Shown here: one piece after another, positions 8,944-16,662 of the stretch
How the letters are laid out: the number at the start of each line of letters is the position of its first letter
Position numbering within the stretch: position 1 is the stretch's first letter
Assembly: GCA_024236075.1 (NCBI GenBank)
Contig: JACKLE010000001.1
Span: 62,001 to 126,000, forward strand
Origin: Alphaproteobacteria bacterium
GTDB taxonomy: Bacteria; Pseudomonadota; Alphaproteobacteria; JACAEB01
DNA length: 64,000 bases
Direction of reading: 5' to 3'
Notes under the pieces: generated by a model
What the model was told of the DNA's origin: nothing
What the model saw: the letters and a program-made list of their open reading frames with translations, nothing else
Databases searched by the model: none
Position numbers and translations under genes: made by a program

Positions 8944-9480
8944 CTATTTGCACTGCTCGTTGATCTTCTGGAGCGCCGCCGTGATGCCCTTCAGGGAATA
9001 GGTGTCGGACGAGCGCGTGTCGCGCGTCGAGATGCCGCGCACGCGCATCGTCGCGCCGCGCTTCATGGCGTTCACGACCTTCTGCTCCGTGTCCGGGTCG
9101 GCGAACCAGGCGCCGTCGCCCTGCGTGAACATCTCGAACTTGTCCGAGCCGATCTCCACGAGCGTGCGCGAGCCTTCCTTCTGAGGATAGCCGATGACGA
9201 CCGAGGGCTCGCCCTTGATGCCGCGGTCCACCCAATTCGTGATGAGGAAGTAGACGTTGCCGCGCGAGGCGTTGGGCTTCGACAGGGACGTGTCCTTCGG
9301 CTCGGACGCGACGAAGCAGATGCGCTGATTGTCGGTCACCATCTCGAAGGCGTTCCAGTCGTTGAACGTGCCGATGAGCTTCGGGCTGTCCGCGGCGACG
9401 GCTTGTGAGCCGCCCAGGACCGTCAGCCCAAGGAGGAACGCGGCAAGGTTCGGCGCTCGGCGGGTTTTCGCGACTAGCAT
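8944..9480 (-). CDS. invasion-associated locus B (IalB) family protein
   Basis: A 178-residue exported protein. Residues 1-29 form a signal peptide (RRAPNLAAFLLGLTVLGGSQAVA). The body matches the IalB-family layout: a WNAF..VTDNQRICFVAS segment, then NVYFLITNW, PSVVIGYP, SDKFEMF and a C-terminal YSLKGITAALQKINEQC. Bartonella IalB is linked to erythrocyte invasion, but in free-living Rhizobiales the role is unknown. The start is set by a GGGAGA ribosome site. It is divergent from the chrR-like gene across a 357-base gap. Confidence 0.82.
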   Translation of the reverse strand: MLVAKTRRAPNLAAFLLGLTVLGGSQAVAADSPKLIGTFNDWNAFEMVTDNQRICFVASEPKDTSLSKPNASRGNVYFLITNWVDRGIKGEPSVVIGYPQKEGSRTLVEIGSDKFEMFTQGDGAWFADPDTEQKVVNAMKRGATMRVRGISTRDTRSSDTYSLKGITAALQKINEQCK

Positions 9481-9801
9481 GACTCTCCCAATTCTCGCTA
9501 TCCGGCAGATCTCGATTTCCGGCTCGTCGGAGGCTCCGGCGGCCCATCGGCCGCGCGACACCGCGGAGTGCGAGGCCCCCCGGCCGAAGGCTATGAAAAT
9601 CGCCGCACTATGCGCCGATTCCAGTCCCGCGCGCCACCCGCCGGCCCTGGCTCGCCATTGCCGCCGCAGTCGGCGCTCAGGCTTCGACGCCAGCCCGGCC
9701 GTTTCCTTCGCTAGCGCGACTCTCTGGCCGAACTGTGGCACGTGCGAACACGCCCCGCGTGTGCCTGCGCGCGATTCGGGTGCTTGCGGCTTTTGCGCCG
9801 C

Positions 9802-9829
9802 TTGGCGACGGCGCGCGGCAGGCTATGTA
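9802..9829 (+). promoter_or_regulatory. candidate promoter giving a leaderless chrR transcript
   Basis: TTGGCG (9802-9807), 16 bases, TATGTA (9824-9829) precede ATG 9838 by only 8 bases, so transcription would begin at or next to the start codon. No ribosome site is visible before the ATG (CTCCCCC). The rest of the 9481-9837 gap shows no gene. Confidence 0.4.
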
Positions 9830-9837
9830 TCTCCCCC

Positions 9838-10521
9838 ATGACGCCTGGACCGCGCCATCACCCCGACGATGCCTGGATCGCCGCCGCCGCCGGCGGCACG
9901 CTCGACCCTGCGCTCGGCCTCCTCGTCGTCGCGCACGGCGCCTATTGCTGCACCTGCGCGCAGCGCTTCGCCGAATACGAGGCCGTGGCCGCGGGCCTCC
10001 ATTGCACGTCGGTCGCGCCGGAGCCGTGCCGCCGCACGCAGGAGCGCCTGTCGCATTATTGCCGCCAGGAGGAGACGGCCTGCATCACGCCGTCCGCCGA
10101 CGGCGATTGCTGCGAAAAGCCGTTCGCCGGCTTGCCGCGCGCCATCGGCGTGCTGGCGGAGGCCGCCTGCCGCGGCAAGGGCTGGCAGTCGAACGGCCGG
10201 GGCGCGCGCTTTCTGAGCCTCGAGCCGGTGGAGGCGCCCGGCACGACCGTCCGCCTCTACGATGTCGGCCCGCAGGGCTGCGTGTCCCGTCATTGCCATG
10301 AGGGCCGCGAGGTCGCGCTCGTGCTGCGCGGAGGGTACCGCGACGAGCTCGGCCGGTTCGGACCGGGCGACGTCGAAACCGTGCCGCCGGGCGTCGCCCA
10401 CGCTCCGGTCGCGGACGCGCAGGGCTGCGTCTGCCTCGCCGTGACCGAGGGGGAAATTCGCATCCTCGGCCTGGACGGCCTCCTCGTGCGCGCGTTTCGC
10501 GCGCTGCGCCTCATTCGCTGA
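9838..10521 (+). CDS. chrR: ChrR-family zinc anti-sigma factor with cupin domain
   Basis: A 227-residue protein. The N-terminal zinc anti-sigma motif has His8, His33, Cys37 and Cys40, the same spacing as the zinc ligands of Rhodobacter ChrR. The C-terminal cupin keeps a second zinc set: His152, His154, Glu158 and His188. ChrR holds the ECF factor RpoE inactive and releases it on singlet oxygen or organic peroxide stress. Two things are odd. No sigma gene is adjacent, although rpoE-chrR is normally an operon. The linker between the domains has seven extra cysteines (56, 64, 75, 82, 91, 92, 111). The 3' end overlaps the convergent methyltransferase gene by 11 bases. Confidence 0.85.
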   Translation: MTPGPRHHPDDAWIAAAAGGTLDPALGLLVVAHGAYCCTCAQRFAEYEAVAAGLHCTSVAPEPCRRTQERLSHYCRQEETACITPSADGDCCEKPFAGLPRAIGVLAEAACRGKGWQSNGRGARFLSLEPVEAPGTTVRLYDVGPQGCVSRHCHEGREVALVLRGGYRDELGRFGPGDVETVPPGVAHAPVADAQGCVCLAVTEGEIRILGLDGLLVRAFRALRLIR

Positions 10522-11098
10522 GGGCCCGCGAAAAGGGCGGCAGACGCTCCGCCCGCCGCCCGAGCGCCAGCATGCGGTCGTACATCACCAGCGCCGCCGC
10601 GACGCCGACATTGACGCAGAAGGCGGTCGGAATGCGCACGAGCGCGTCGCAGGCCGCGACCATCTCCGGCGAAAGCGAGCCGCGCTCGCGGCCCAGCACA
10701 TAGGCCGCGCCGAGCGGATGGGCGAAGCGCGGCAATTCCTCGGCGCTTTCGACGAGCTCGACGCCGACGAGCCGGCATCCTTCCGGCAGCGCCATCGTCC
10801 CGATATCGTTCCAGGCGTAGTACGGCACATGATCCGGCGTGCGCGTCGTATCGGATTTCATGGCCTCCTTCAGGCGGGGATGGGCGCCGACCGTGAAGAC
10901 GAAGCTCGCGCCGAAGGCATGTGCGGTGCGCATCACCGCGCCGAGATTCATCGCCTTCGAGATGCCCTCGACTCCCACTCCGAAATAGCCGCGCGGCCTG
11001 CCGCTGGCGCTGCGCTCGCGTCCCGGCTCGGGCGTTCCGGCGCCCTTGGCGAGGCCTCGCGCGAGCCGCGCCCGCCGGCCTTGGGACTCCGCGTCCAT
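10511..11098 (-). CDS. TrmH/SpoU-family RNA 2'-O-methyltransferase
   Basis: A 195-residue SPOUT-class methyltransferase. The three SpoU motifs are visible: NLGAVMRTAHAFGA near residues 51-64, YVLGRERGSLSPEM near 133-146, and IPTAFCVNVGVAAALVMYD near 156-174. Family members methylate ribose in tRNA or rRNA; the target cannot be named. The N-terminal 35 residues are basic and low in complexity. The start is supported by GGAGGAGC ahead of ATG 11098. It ends inside the convergent chrR gene. Confidence 0.85.
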   Translation of the reverse strand: MDAESQGRRARLARGLAKGAGTPEPGRERSASGRPRGYFGVGVEGISKAMNLGAVMRTAHAFGASFVFTVGAHPRLKEAMKSDTTRTPDHVPYYAWNDIGTMALPEGCRLVGVELVESAEELPRFAHPLGAAYVLGRERGSLSPEMVAACDALVRIPTAFCVNVGVAAALVMYDRMLALGRRAERLPPFSRALSE

Positions 11099-11185
11099 GG
11101 CATGCTCCTCCGCCTCTCCATGACTTGACGAGGGCGACATTAGGATACCACCTAGGGGCCCCGCGCCAGGAAGCTGGAGATCCCC

Positions 11186-12190
11186 ATGAAAGCCGTGCTC
11201 TGCAAAGCCTTCGGGCCGCCCGAAAGCCTCGTTCTCGAGGAGCTGCCCTCGCCGAGCCCTGGCAAGGGGCAGATCGTCGTCACGGTGAAGGCCTGCAGCG
11301 CCAATTTTCCCGACGCGCTCATCATTCAGGACAAGTACCAGTTCAAGCCGAAGCTGCCCTTCTCGCCCGGCGCCGAGATCGGCGGGATCGTGAAGGCGGT
11401 CGGCGAAGGGGTCACGGCCTTCAAAGGAGGCGAGCGGATCCTCGCCTCGATCGGCTGGGGAGGCTTTGCCGAGGAGGTCGCGATCGACGCCGACCGCGCC
11501 TACCCCATTCCCGACAAGATGTCCTACGAGGAGGGCTCGGCCTTCCTCATGGCCTACGGAACCTCCTATCACGCGCTGAAGGACCGCGCGGTCCTGAAGC
11601 CGGGCGAGAGCCTCCTCGTCATGGGGGCGGCGGGCGGCGTCGGGCTCACCGCCGTCGAGCTCGGCGCCGCGATGGGCGCCAAGGTCGTCGCCGCGGCCTC
11701 GAGCGAGCAGAAGGTCGAGGTCGCCAAGAGCCACGGAGCGACGGCCGGCCTCGTCTATCCGTCCGGCGAGATGTCGCGCGACGAGCAGAAGGCGTTCTCC
11801 GACGCGATCAAGGCGGCGACGGGGGGGCAGGGGGCCGACGTGATCTACGATCCCGTCGGCGGCGCCTATGCCGAGCCCGCCTTCCGCGCCATCGCCTGGA
11901 AAGGGCGCTATCTCGTGATCGGCTTTGCGGCGGGCGACATTCCGCGTCTTCCCTTGAACCTGCCGCTCCTCAAGGGCGCCTCGGTCGTCGGTGTGTTCTG
12001 GGGCCAGTTCGCCGCGCTCGAGGCGGAAGCGAACCGCACCAACGTCAAGGAGCTCCTCGCGCTCTACGAGAAGGGCGCCATCAAGCCCCACATCTCCGCG
12101 CGCTATCCCCTCGCCAAGGCCGGGCAGGCCATTCGCGATCTCATGGACCGCAAGGCGACGGGCAAGATCGTCGTGACGATGGGGGCCTGA
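11186..12190 (+). CDS. NADPH:quinone oxidoreductase (zinc-free MDR family)
   Basis: A 334-residue medium-chain reductase. The N-terminal GroES-like domain contains CSANFPDALIIQDKYQ and PFSPGAEIGGIV; the NADPH-binding Rossmann motif GAAGGVGLTAVELG is at about residues 149-162. Zinc ligands of alcohol dehydrogenases are absent, as in quinone oxidoreductases. It is 2 bases from the next gene, an SMP-30-like lactonase, so the two are co-transcribed. The physiological substrate is unknown. Confidence 0.88.
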   Translation: MKAVLCKAFGPPESLVLEELPSPSPGKGQIVVTVKACSANFPDALIIQDKYQFKPKLPFSPGAEIGGIVKAVGEGVTAFKGGERILASIGWGGFAEEVAIDADRAYPIPDKMSYEEGSAFLMAYGTSYHALKDRAVLKPGESLLVMGAAGGVGLTAVELGAAMGAKVVAAASSEQKVEVAKSHGATAGLVYPSGEMSRDEQKAFSDAIKAATGGQGADVIYDPVGGAYAEPAFRAIAWKGRYLVIGFAAGDIPRLPLNLPLLKGASVVGVFWGQFAALEAEANRTNVKELLALYEKGAIKPHISARYPLAKAGQAIRDLMDRKATGKIVVTMGA

Positions 12191-12192
12191 GC

Positions 12193-13044
12193 ATGGGCGC
12201 GCCGAAGGTGCTGGCGGCGGGCGGCCTCTCCTTTCCCGAGGGGCCGCGCTGGCGCGACGGCTGGCTCTATTTCTCCGACGTGCACAATTTCCAGGTGATG
12301 CGCGTCGCCGAGGACGGCCGGCTCGAAAAGGTCGTGAAGGTGCCGCACAAGCCGTCCGGCCTCGGATGGCTCCCGGACGGGCGCATGCTCGTCGTCTCCA
12401 TGGAAGACCGGAAGCTGATGCGGCTCGAGGGCGGAAAGCTCCGTCTTCACGCGGATCTTTCGCAGATCGCGATCTGGCACTGCAACGACATGGTGGTCGA
12501 CGGCGCGGGCCGCGCCTATGTCGGCAATTTCGGCTGGGATCTATGGACCGACCGCGACTCCCGCGTGCCGGCGGCCCTCGCCCTCGTCCATCCCGACGGA
12601 CGCATCGAGACCGCCGCCGAGGGGCTCGTCTTCCCGAACGGATCCTCGGTGACGCCGGACGGGCGCTCGCTCATCGTCGCGGAGACCTTCGGCGCGCGGC
12701 TGACGGCGTTCGACATCGACGAGGCCGGCCGTCTTTCGAACCGCCGCGTCTGGGCGAGCATGCCCCAGGGCGCCGTGCCGGACGGCATCTCGCTCGACGC
12801 CGAAGGCGCGATCTGGGTCGCCTCGCCCTCCTCGGGCGAGGTGATCCGTCTGCACGAGGGCGGCAAGGTGAGCGCGCGCATCAAGATGGAGACCCAGGCC
12901 TTCGCCTGCATGCTGGGCGGGGCGGACGGCCGCACGCTCTTCATATGCACCGCGCCCGCCGGCACGCCCGAGATCCATTTCGAGCTTCAGGCGGGCCGCA
13001 TCGAGACGGTGCGGGTCGAGGTCCCTCACGCCGGCTGGCCGTGA
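12193..13044 (+). CDS. SMP-30/gluconolactonase-like beta-propeller protein
   Basis: A 283-residue protein of the SMP-30/gluconolactonase/LRE family. Metal-ligand positions are recognisable: Glu in LSFPEGPRW near residue 15, Asn in HCNDMVVD near 98, Asn in VFPNGSSVTPDG, and Asp in VPDGISLDAEGAIWVAS. Members hydrolyse sugar lactones or esters. It follows the quinone oxidoreductase within the same transcript (2-base gap) and runs convergent to a YkvA-like gene. The substrate is unknown. Confidence 0.85.
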   Translation: MGAPKVLAAGGLSFPEGPRWRDGWLYFSDVHNFQVMRVAEDGRLEKVVKVPHKPSGLGWLPDGRMLVVSMEDRKLMRLEGGKLRLHADLSQIAIWHCNDMVVDGAGRAYVGNFGWDLWTDRDSRVPAALALVHPDGRIETAAEGLVFPNGSSVTPDGRSLIVAETFGARLTAFDIDEAGRLSNRRVWASMPQGAVPDGISLDAEGAIWVASPSSGEVIRLHEGGKVSARIKMETQAFACMLGGADGRTLFICTAPAGTPEIHFELQAGRIETVRVEVPHAGWP

Positions 13045-13049
13045 GGCCG

Positions 13050-13454
13050 TCACCGCCTTCCGCGCGCCTTCAGCCTGGCGAGCTCGGCCTTGGCGCGCAT
13101 GCGGTGGCGGTCGGTGATGTGGCCGCCGACGAGCGTGAGCGCGGCGGTGAGCACGGCCGCGTCGTCCGTGAAGCCGAGCCCGACGAGGAAGTCGGGCAGC
13201 AGGTCCGAGGGGATGATGAAATAGGCGATGGTCGCGAGCAGCACCGCCTTCACCTTGCTCGGGGTCTTCGGATCGACGGCGCAATAGTAGACGGCGAGCA
13301 GATCGTCGACGAAGGGCACCCGGGCCAGCACGCCGAGGAGCTTCGGCCAGAACTTGAAGCGCGCGAGGCGCTCGTTCCGGGCGACGACGGCCGGAAGCTG
13401 GATGGCCTCTTCGCTGAGGATCTCGGCCGGATTTCCGGCATGGGGTCTGCTCAT
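13050..13454 (-). CDS. YkvA-family DUF1232 protein
   Basis: A 134-residue protein with the DUF1232 core: VPFVDDLLAVYYCAVDP...KVKAVLLATIAYFIIPSDLLPDFLVGLGFTDDAAVLTAAL. The hydrophobic AIAYFI/PSDLLPD hairpin is the family hallmark; the role is unknown and it is often found near membrane or stress genes. The C-terminal tail is basic (RMRAKAELARLKARGRR). It is convergent with the SMP-30 gene with a 5-base gap. Confidence 0.85.
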   Translation of the reverse strand: MSRPHAGNPAEILSEEAIQLPAVVARNERLARFKFWPKLLGVLARVPFVDDLLAVYYCAVDPKTPSKVKAVLLATIAYFIIPSDLLPDFLVGLGFTDDAAVLTAALTLVGGHITDRHRMRAKAELARLKARGRR

Positions 13455-13485
13455 GAAGGGAACATGGGCATTGGCCCCGCCATTG

Positions 13486-13803
13486 TCACGCCTTGGGCGG
13501 CAACTGCGCCGCTATCGCATCCATCGCCGCGGCGAGGGCGATGTCGCGGGCGGTGACGCCGTCGGCCTCGTGGGTCGCGAGAATCACCTCGACCCGGCCA
13601 TAGACGTTGCGCCATTCGGGATGGTGATCGGCCTTCTCGGCGGCCAGCGCCGCCCTCGTCATGAAGCCGAAGGCGACGGAAAAATCCTTGAATCGGAAGG
13701 TCTTGGCGATGGCATCGCGCCCTTCGACCTCCGACCAGCCGGCAAGCCGCGCGAGCGCGGCGGCGCGCTCGGCGCCCAGAAGTCGCTGCGGCTTCGCGGC
13801 CAT
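13486..13803 (-). CDS. phhB: pterin-4a-carbinolamine dehydratase
   Basis: A 105-residue enzyme that dehydrates 4a-hydroxytetrahydropterin to recycle the cofactor of aromatic amino-acid hydroxylases. The conserved segment FGFMTRAALAAEKADHHPEW followed by YGRVEVILATHEADGVTARD holds the catalytic histidines (60, 61 and 78). No phenylalanine hydroxylase gene is in the window; the family also occurs without it, where a moonlighting role has been suggested. It is divergent from the metallopeptidase gene. Confidence 0.92.
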   Translation of the reverse strand: MAAKPQRLLGAERAAALARLAGWSEVEGRDAIAKTFRFKDFSVAFGFMTRAALAAEKADHHPEWRNVYGRVEVILATHEADGVTARDIALAAAMDAIAAQLPPKA

Positions 13804-13880
13804 CCTCGCTCCCTTCTCTAAGGCCCCGGCCTCAGGCAGTCTACGCCGCCGGAGAGGGAGCTTCCACGAGGGAGACGAAG

Positions 13881-14303
13881 ATGGGCGCGCGGCGCGGCAA
13901 AGAGGCGTGGGCGGACGAGACGGCGCCGAGCCTCGACGTGATCGAGGGGCTCGCGCGCGACGCGCTCGAGGGCCTCCCGGACGCCTTTCGCGCCCTCGCA
14001 TCCGGCGTCGTCGTGGCCGTGCAGGACTTTCCGACCGACGAGGTCTTGAGCGAGATGGGCCTCGAGAGCCCTTTCGACATACTCGGGCTCTATCACGGCA
14101 TCGACCAGGGGACGCGCGAGAGCGCCGGCTCGGGCACGCTGCCCGACATGGTCTTTCTCTACCGCCGGCCGATACTCGATCTGTGGGCGGAGGGCGAGGA
14201 GAGCCTGCGCCATATCGTGACGCATGTGCTCGTGCACGAGATCGGCCACTTCTTCGGCCTTTCGGACGAGGAGATGCACCGGATCGAGGACGGCGCGGCC
14301 TGA
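13881..14303 (+). CDS. small zincin-like metallopeptidase family protein
   Basis: A 140-residue member of the short metallopeptidase family with minimal zincin fold. The zinc motif is HEIGH at residues 119-123, followed by FFGLSDEEMHRIE with Asp129 as likely third ligand. The N-terminal half includes VVVAVQDFPTDEV and DILGLYHGI, usual for the family. No signal peptide is seen, so it should be cytoplasmic. Substrates are not known for this family. It is convergent with the gntR-type gene, 22 bases apart. Confidence 0.88.
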   Translation: MGARRGKEAWADETAPSLDVIEGLARDALEGLPDAFRALASGVVVAVQDFPTDEVLSEMGLESPFDILGLYHGIDQGTRESAGSGTLPDMVFLYRRPILDLWAEGEESLRHIVTHVLVHEIGHFFGLSDEEMHRIEDGAA

Positions 14304-14325
14304 GGCGCCCCGCGGGCCGTCCGCC

Positions 14326-15024
14326 TCAGCGCTCGGATTCGGAGAGCTCGTCGAAGGCGGCGAGCACGACCACGCGCGAGGATTCGTTCATCTCCAGCGC
14401 GTAGGCGGAGGCGGCCTCGGCGTCGCCCGTTTCCATGATCCCGAGGAGCTTCTGCCAGCGCTTGGCAGAGGTCTGGCGCTGGGTGCGCGTGCGCACCGCT
14501 TCGATGGCGTACTGACAGCTCAGGCGTGTCGAGGGCACGATGCGGTGCACGACCGGGTAGTGACGGCTCGCGATCTCGGTGAGGATCTGGTGCGTCGTGT
14601 TGCGCAGCATCTCGTATTCCTCGGCCGTCGCGCCGCCCTTGGCGGCCCGGTCGAGCGCCGCCACCGCGCTGCGGAAGGCGGCGAGATCGTCGCGATCGAT
14701 GTGGCGCATGGCGAGCCGCGTCACGAAGGCGAAGACATAGCCGCGAAAATCGTAGAGGACCTCGAGCTCCTCGCGCGTGACGCGGATGACGGTCGCGCCT
14801 TTCCAGGGCGTGTTCTCCACGCAGCCGAGCTTGGTGAGCGAGGTCAGCACCTCGCGGATGGCTGGCCGGCTGACCCCGAAGCGCTCCACGAGATCGGCCT
14901 CGCGCAGGCGCGTGCCGGGCTTGATGCGGCGGAAGAGTATGTCGTAGGCGAGCTCGTGGGCGATCTGCTCGACCATCGTCTTAGGGCGCGCCCGGCTGGG
15001 CAACAGCTCCAATTCGAACGGCAC
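14326..15024 (-). CDS. GntR-family regulator, FadR/FCD subfamily
   Basis: A 232-residue regulator. The winged helix (ELAYDILFRRIKPGTRLREADLVERFGVSRPAIREVLTSL) lies near residues 20-60, and an FCD ligand domain follows with metal-site residues including Asp and His in DFRG...RNTTHQ and RIVPSTR. I start it at GTG 15024, which has TAAGGAG nine bases upstream and gives the normal FadR length. The open frame continues to 15222 but the extra 66 residues are low-complexity. The effector is unknown; a candidate operator is at 15235-15253. Confidence 0.86.
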   Translation of the reverse strand: MPFELELLPSRARPKTMVEQIAHELAYDILFRRIKPGTRLREADLVERFGVSRPAIREVLTSLTKLGCVENTPWKGATVIRVTREELEVLYDFRGYVFAFVTRLAMRHIDRDDLAAFRSAVAALDRAAKGGATAEEYEMLRNTTHQILTEIASRHYPVVHRIVPSTRLSCQYAIEAVRTRTQRQTSAKRWQKLLGIMETGDAEAASAYALEMNESSRVVVLAAFDELSESER

Positions 15025-15234
15025 GGCACTAGACTCCTTAGGCTGGACCGCGGCTCGCGTCGCGCGCCGGAAGGGTGGTTCGAGACATCCGGGCTTGGAT
15101 TGACTACTATCGGGTTTCGCGGACGCGGGCCAGACGGAGCCGTCGGTCTCGTCCGGCGAGCGCCCCGCGGGGCGGGCCGAGCTTGCTCGTCGGCGAGAAG
15201 ATGCCGCTCGCATGTCGCTCATCCTTTCGGTAGT

Positions 15235-15253
15235 TTGTCAGGTAATCTTACAA
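15235..15253 (-). promoter_or_regulatory. candidate FadR-type operator upstream of the GntR gene
   Basis: TTGTCAGGTAATCTTACAA contains the perfect GTAA-TC-TTAC palindrome (15242-15251) inside partly matching TTGT/ACAA arms, in an AT-rich patch. FadR-type GntR proteins bind short GT...AC palindromes. It lies 210 bases upstream of the regulator start in the thpR-gntR gap, so the link is tentative. Confidence 0.4.
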
Positions 15254-15286
15254 TGTTGAGAGCAGCGGAGACAAGGCCCCGCAGCC

Positions 15287-15820
15287 TCAAAGCACATAAT
15301 GCCTCTCCGCCGTGTATAGGGAGCCTTCAGCGCGCGTCAGGCTCGAATAGAGCGTGAAGCGCCCGACAGGGAAGGGCGGGGCCGAAAATCCGCCATGGGC
15401 GGCGAGGAACTCGCGCAGCCTCCGCATATCCGGGCTCCTCAGCTTCGCAAGCGTCACGTGAGGCGCGAATTTGCGCGTCTCCGGCTCGAGACCGATGCGC
15501 TGAAGCGCGAGCTCGATCTTCGCGGCGAGGGCGACGAGCGGCTCGCAGCGCGCGACGCCCGCCCAAAGCACGCGCGGCTGCTTCTCGCTGAAGACGCCGA
15601 GCCCTGCGAGCGAGGTCGAGAAGGGCGAAGCGGCGACGGCGGCGAGCGCGAGGTCTATGTCGTGCGCCGTTCGTCCGTCGACCTCGCCGATGAAGCGCAG
15701 CGTCAGGTGAAAATTCTCCTGTGGCGTCCAGCGCGCGCCGGGCACGCCGCCCTGCAGGAGCGCGAGCTGCCCGCGGATCGCATCGGGGATGTCGACGGCG
15801 ACGAAGAGGCGCAACGCCAC
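15287..15820 (-). CDS. thpR: RNA 2',3'-cyclic phosphodiesterase (2'-5' RNA ligase family)
   Basis: A protein of about 177 residues with the two HxTx motifs of the 2H phosphoesterase family, HLTL and HVTL, which hydrolyse 2',3'-cyclic phosphates and can join 2'-5' linkages. It begins LRLFVAVDIPD, the usual family start. I chose GTG 15820, close behind CAGGAG; a TTG six bases later has better spacing. A longer frame from 15874 lacks a ribosome site. It is followed by the gntR gene after a 262-base gap. Confidence 0.85.
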   Translation of the reverse strand: MALRLFVAVDIPDAIRGQLALLQGGVPGARWTPQENFHLTLRFIGEVDGRTAHDIDLALAAVAASPFSTSLAGLGVFSEKQPRVLWAGVARCEPLVALAAKIELALQRIGLEPETRKFAPHVTLAKLRSPDMRRLREFLAAHGGFSAPPFPVGRFTLYSSLTRAEGSLYTAERHYVL

Positions 15821-15964
15821 GCACTCCTGGATCCGCCCGGTGCGACGCGCCGCCGCATCGCCGATTGACCGCAATCAAAAGCCGCGGCCGGCGAGGTTGG
15901 TAGGGCTTCGCGCAAGGACCGGGGCGCCCGGCGCGGGCGCCTGCTTCTTGCGAAGGGGAGTATC

Positions 15965-16609
15965 ATGAAATCATCGGCCGTGCGCGCGGGCCTCGCCGCG
16001 CTGGGGGCAGCCTTCGGCATCGCATGGGGCGCGCAGGCGCTTGCCGCGGAGGGCGATTTCGAGCTGCGCGGACGCATGCTCGCGGTCGTGCCGGACGAAA
16101 GCGCCGACATCTCGCAGATCGGCGGCGACGTCTCGATCGACACCTCCTACGTGCCGGAGCTCGACCTCAGCTATTTCGTGACGAAGCACCTCGCGCTCGA
16201 GCTGATCGCGGCGATCACGCCGCACGAGATCACGGCGAAGAAGAACCCGGTCGGCAATATCGACCTCGGCGAGGTGTGGCTCCTGCCCCCGACGGTGACG
16301 CTGCAATATCACGCCGATCCGGAGGGCCCCTACGATCCTTACGTCGGCGTGGGCGTGAACTACACGCATTTCTTCGGCGCGAACGAGCCCGCGGGCTTCG
16401 ACATCTCGTATGACGACAGCTTCGGCATCGCGCTTCAGGCCGGCATCGACGTGCGCCTGAAGGACAAGCTCTACGTCAATCTCGACGTGAAGAAGATCTT
16501 CATCAGCACCGAAGCCACGATCCGCAATCCCCTGACCGCGACGCCGATCAGGGCCGATGTCGACATCGACCCCTGGGTCGTCGGCATCGGGATCGGAATC
16601 CGCTTCTAG
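15965..16609 (+). CDS. ompW: OmpW-family outer membrane protein
   Basis: A 214-residue outer-membrane beta-barrel. Residues 1-28 are a signal peptide ending AQALAAEG. The body shows the OmpW pattern: WxxRxRxxxVxPD near the N-terminus (here ELRGRMLAVVPDES), ELDLSYFVTKHLALELIAA, then LPPTVTLQYH and PYVGVGVNYTHFF, ending in Phe (GIGIGIRF), as outer-membrane proteins do. OmpW forms a small channel for hydrophobic compounds and is often stress-regulated. An AAGGGGAG site lies ahead of the ATG. Confidence 0.9.
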   Translation: MKSSAVRAGLAALGAAFGIAWGAQALAAEGDFELRGRMLAVVPDESADISQIGGDVSIDTSYVPELDLSYFVTKHLALELIAAITPHEITAKKNPVGNIDLGEVWLLPPTVTLQYHADPEGPYDPYVGVGVNYTHFFGANEPAGFDISYDDSFGIALQAGIDVRLKDKLYVNLDVKKIFISTEATIRNPLTATPIRADVDIDPWVVGIGIGIRF

Positions 16610-16629
16610 CGGACCACGCTCCGCACACC

Positions 16630-16654
16630 GACGCATCCTCGTGCGGGATGCGTC
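16630..16654. terminator. bidirectional hairpin between ompW and the aldo-keto reductase
   Basis: GACGCATCC (16630-16638) pairs perfectly with GGATGCGTC (16646-16654) around a 7-base loop, in the 53-base gap between convergent genes. There is no T-tract on either strand, so it may act with Rho or as an RNA-stabilising stem. Confidence 0.5.
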
Positions 16655-16662
16655 ACGCCCGT

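Noticed and set aside
15025..15222. N-terminal extension of the GntR regulator
   Set aside because: The added 66 residues are low complexity, and GTG 15024 has a strong ribosome site and gives normal FadR length.
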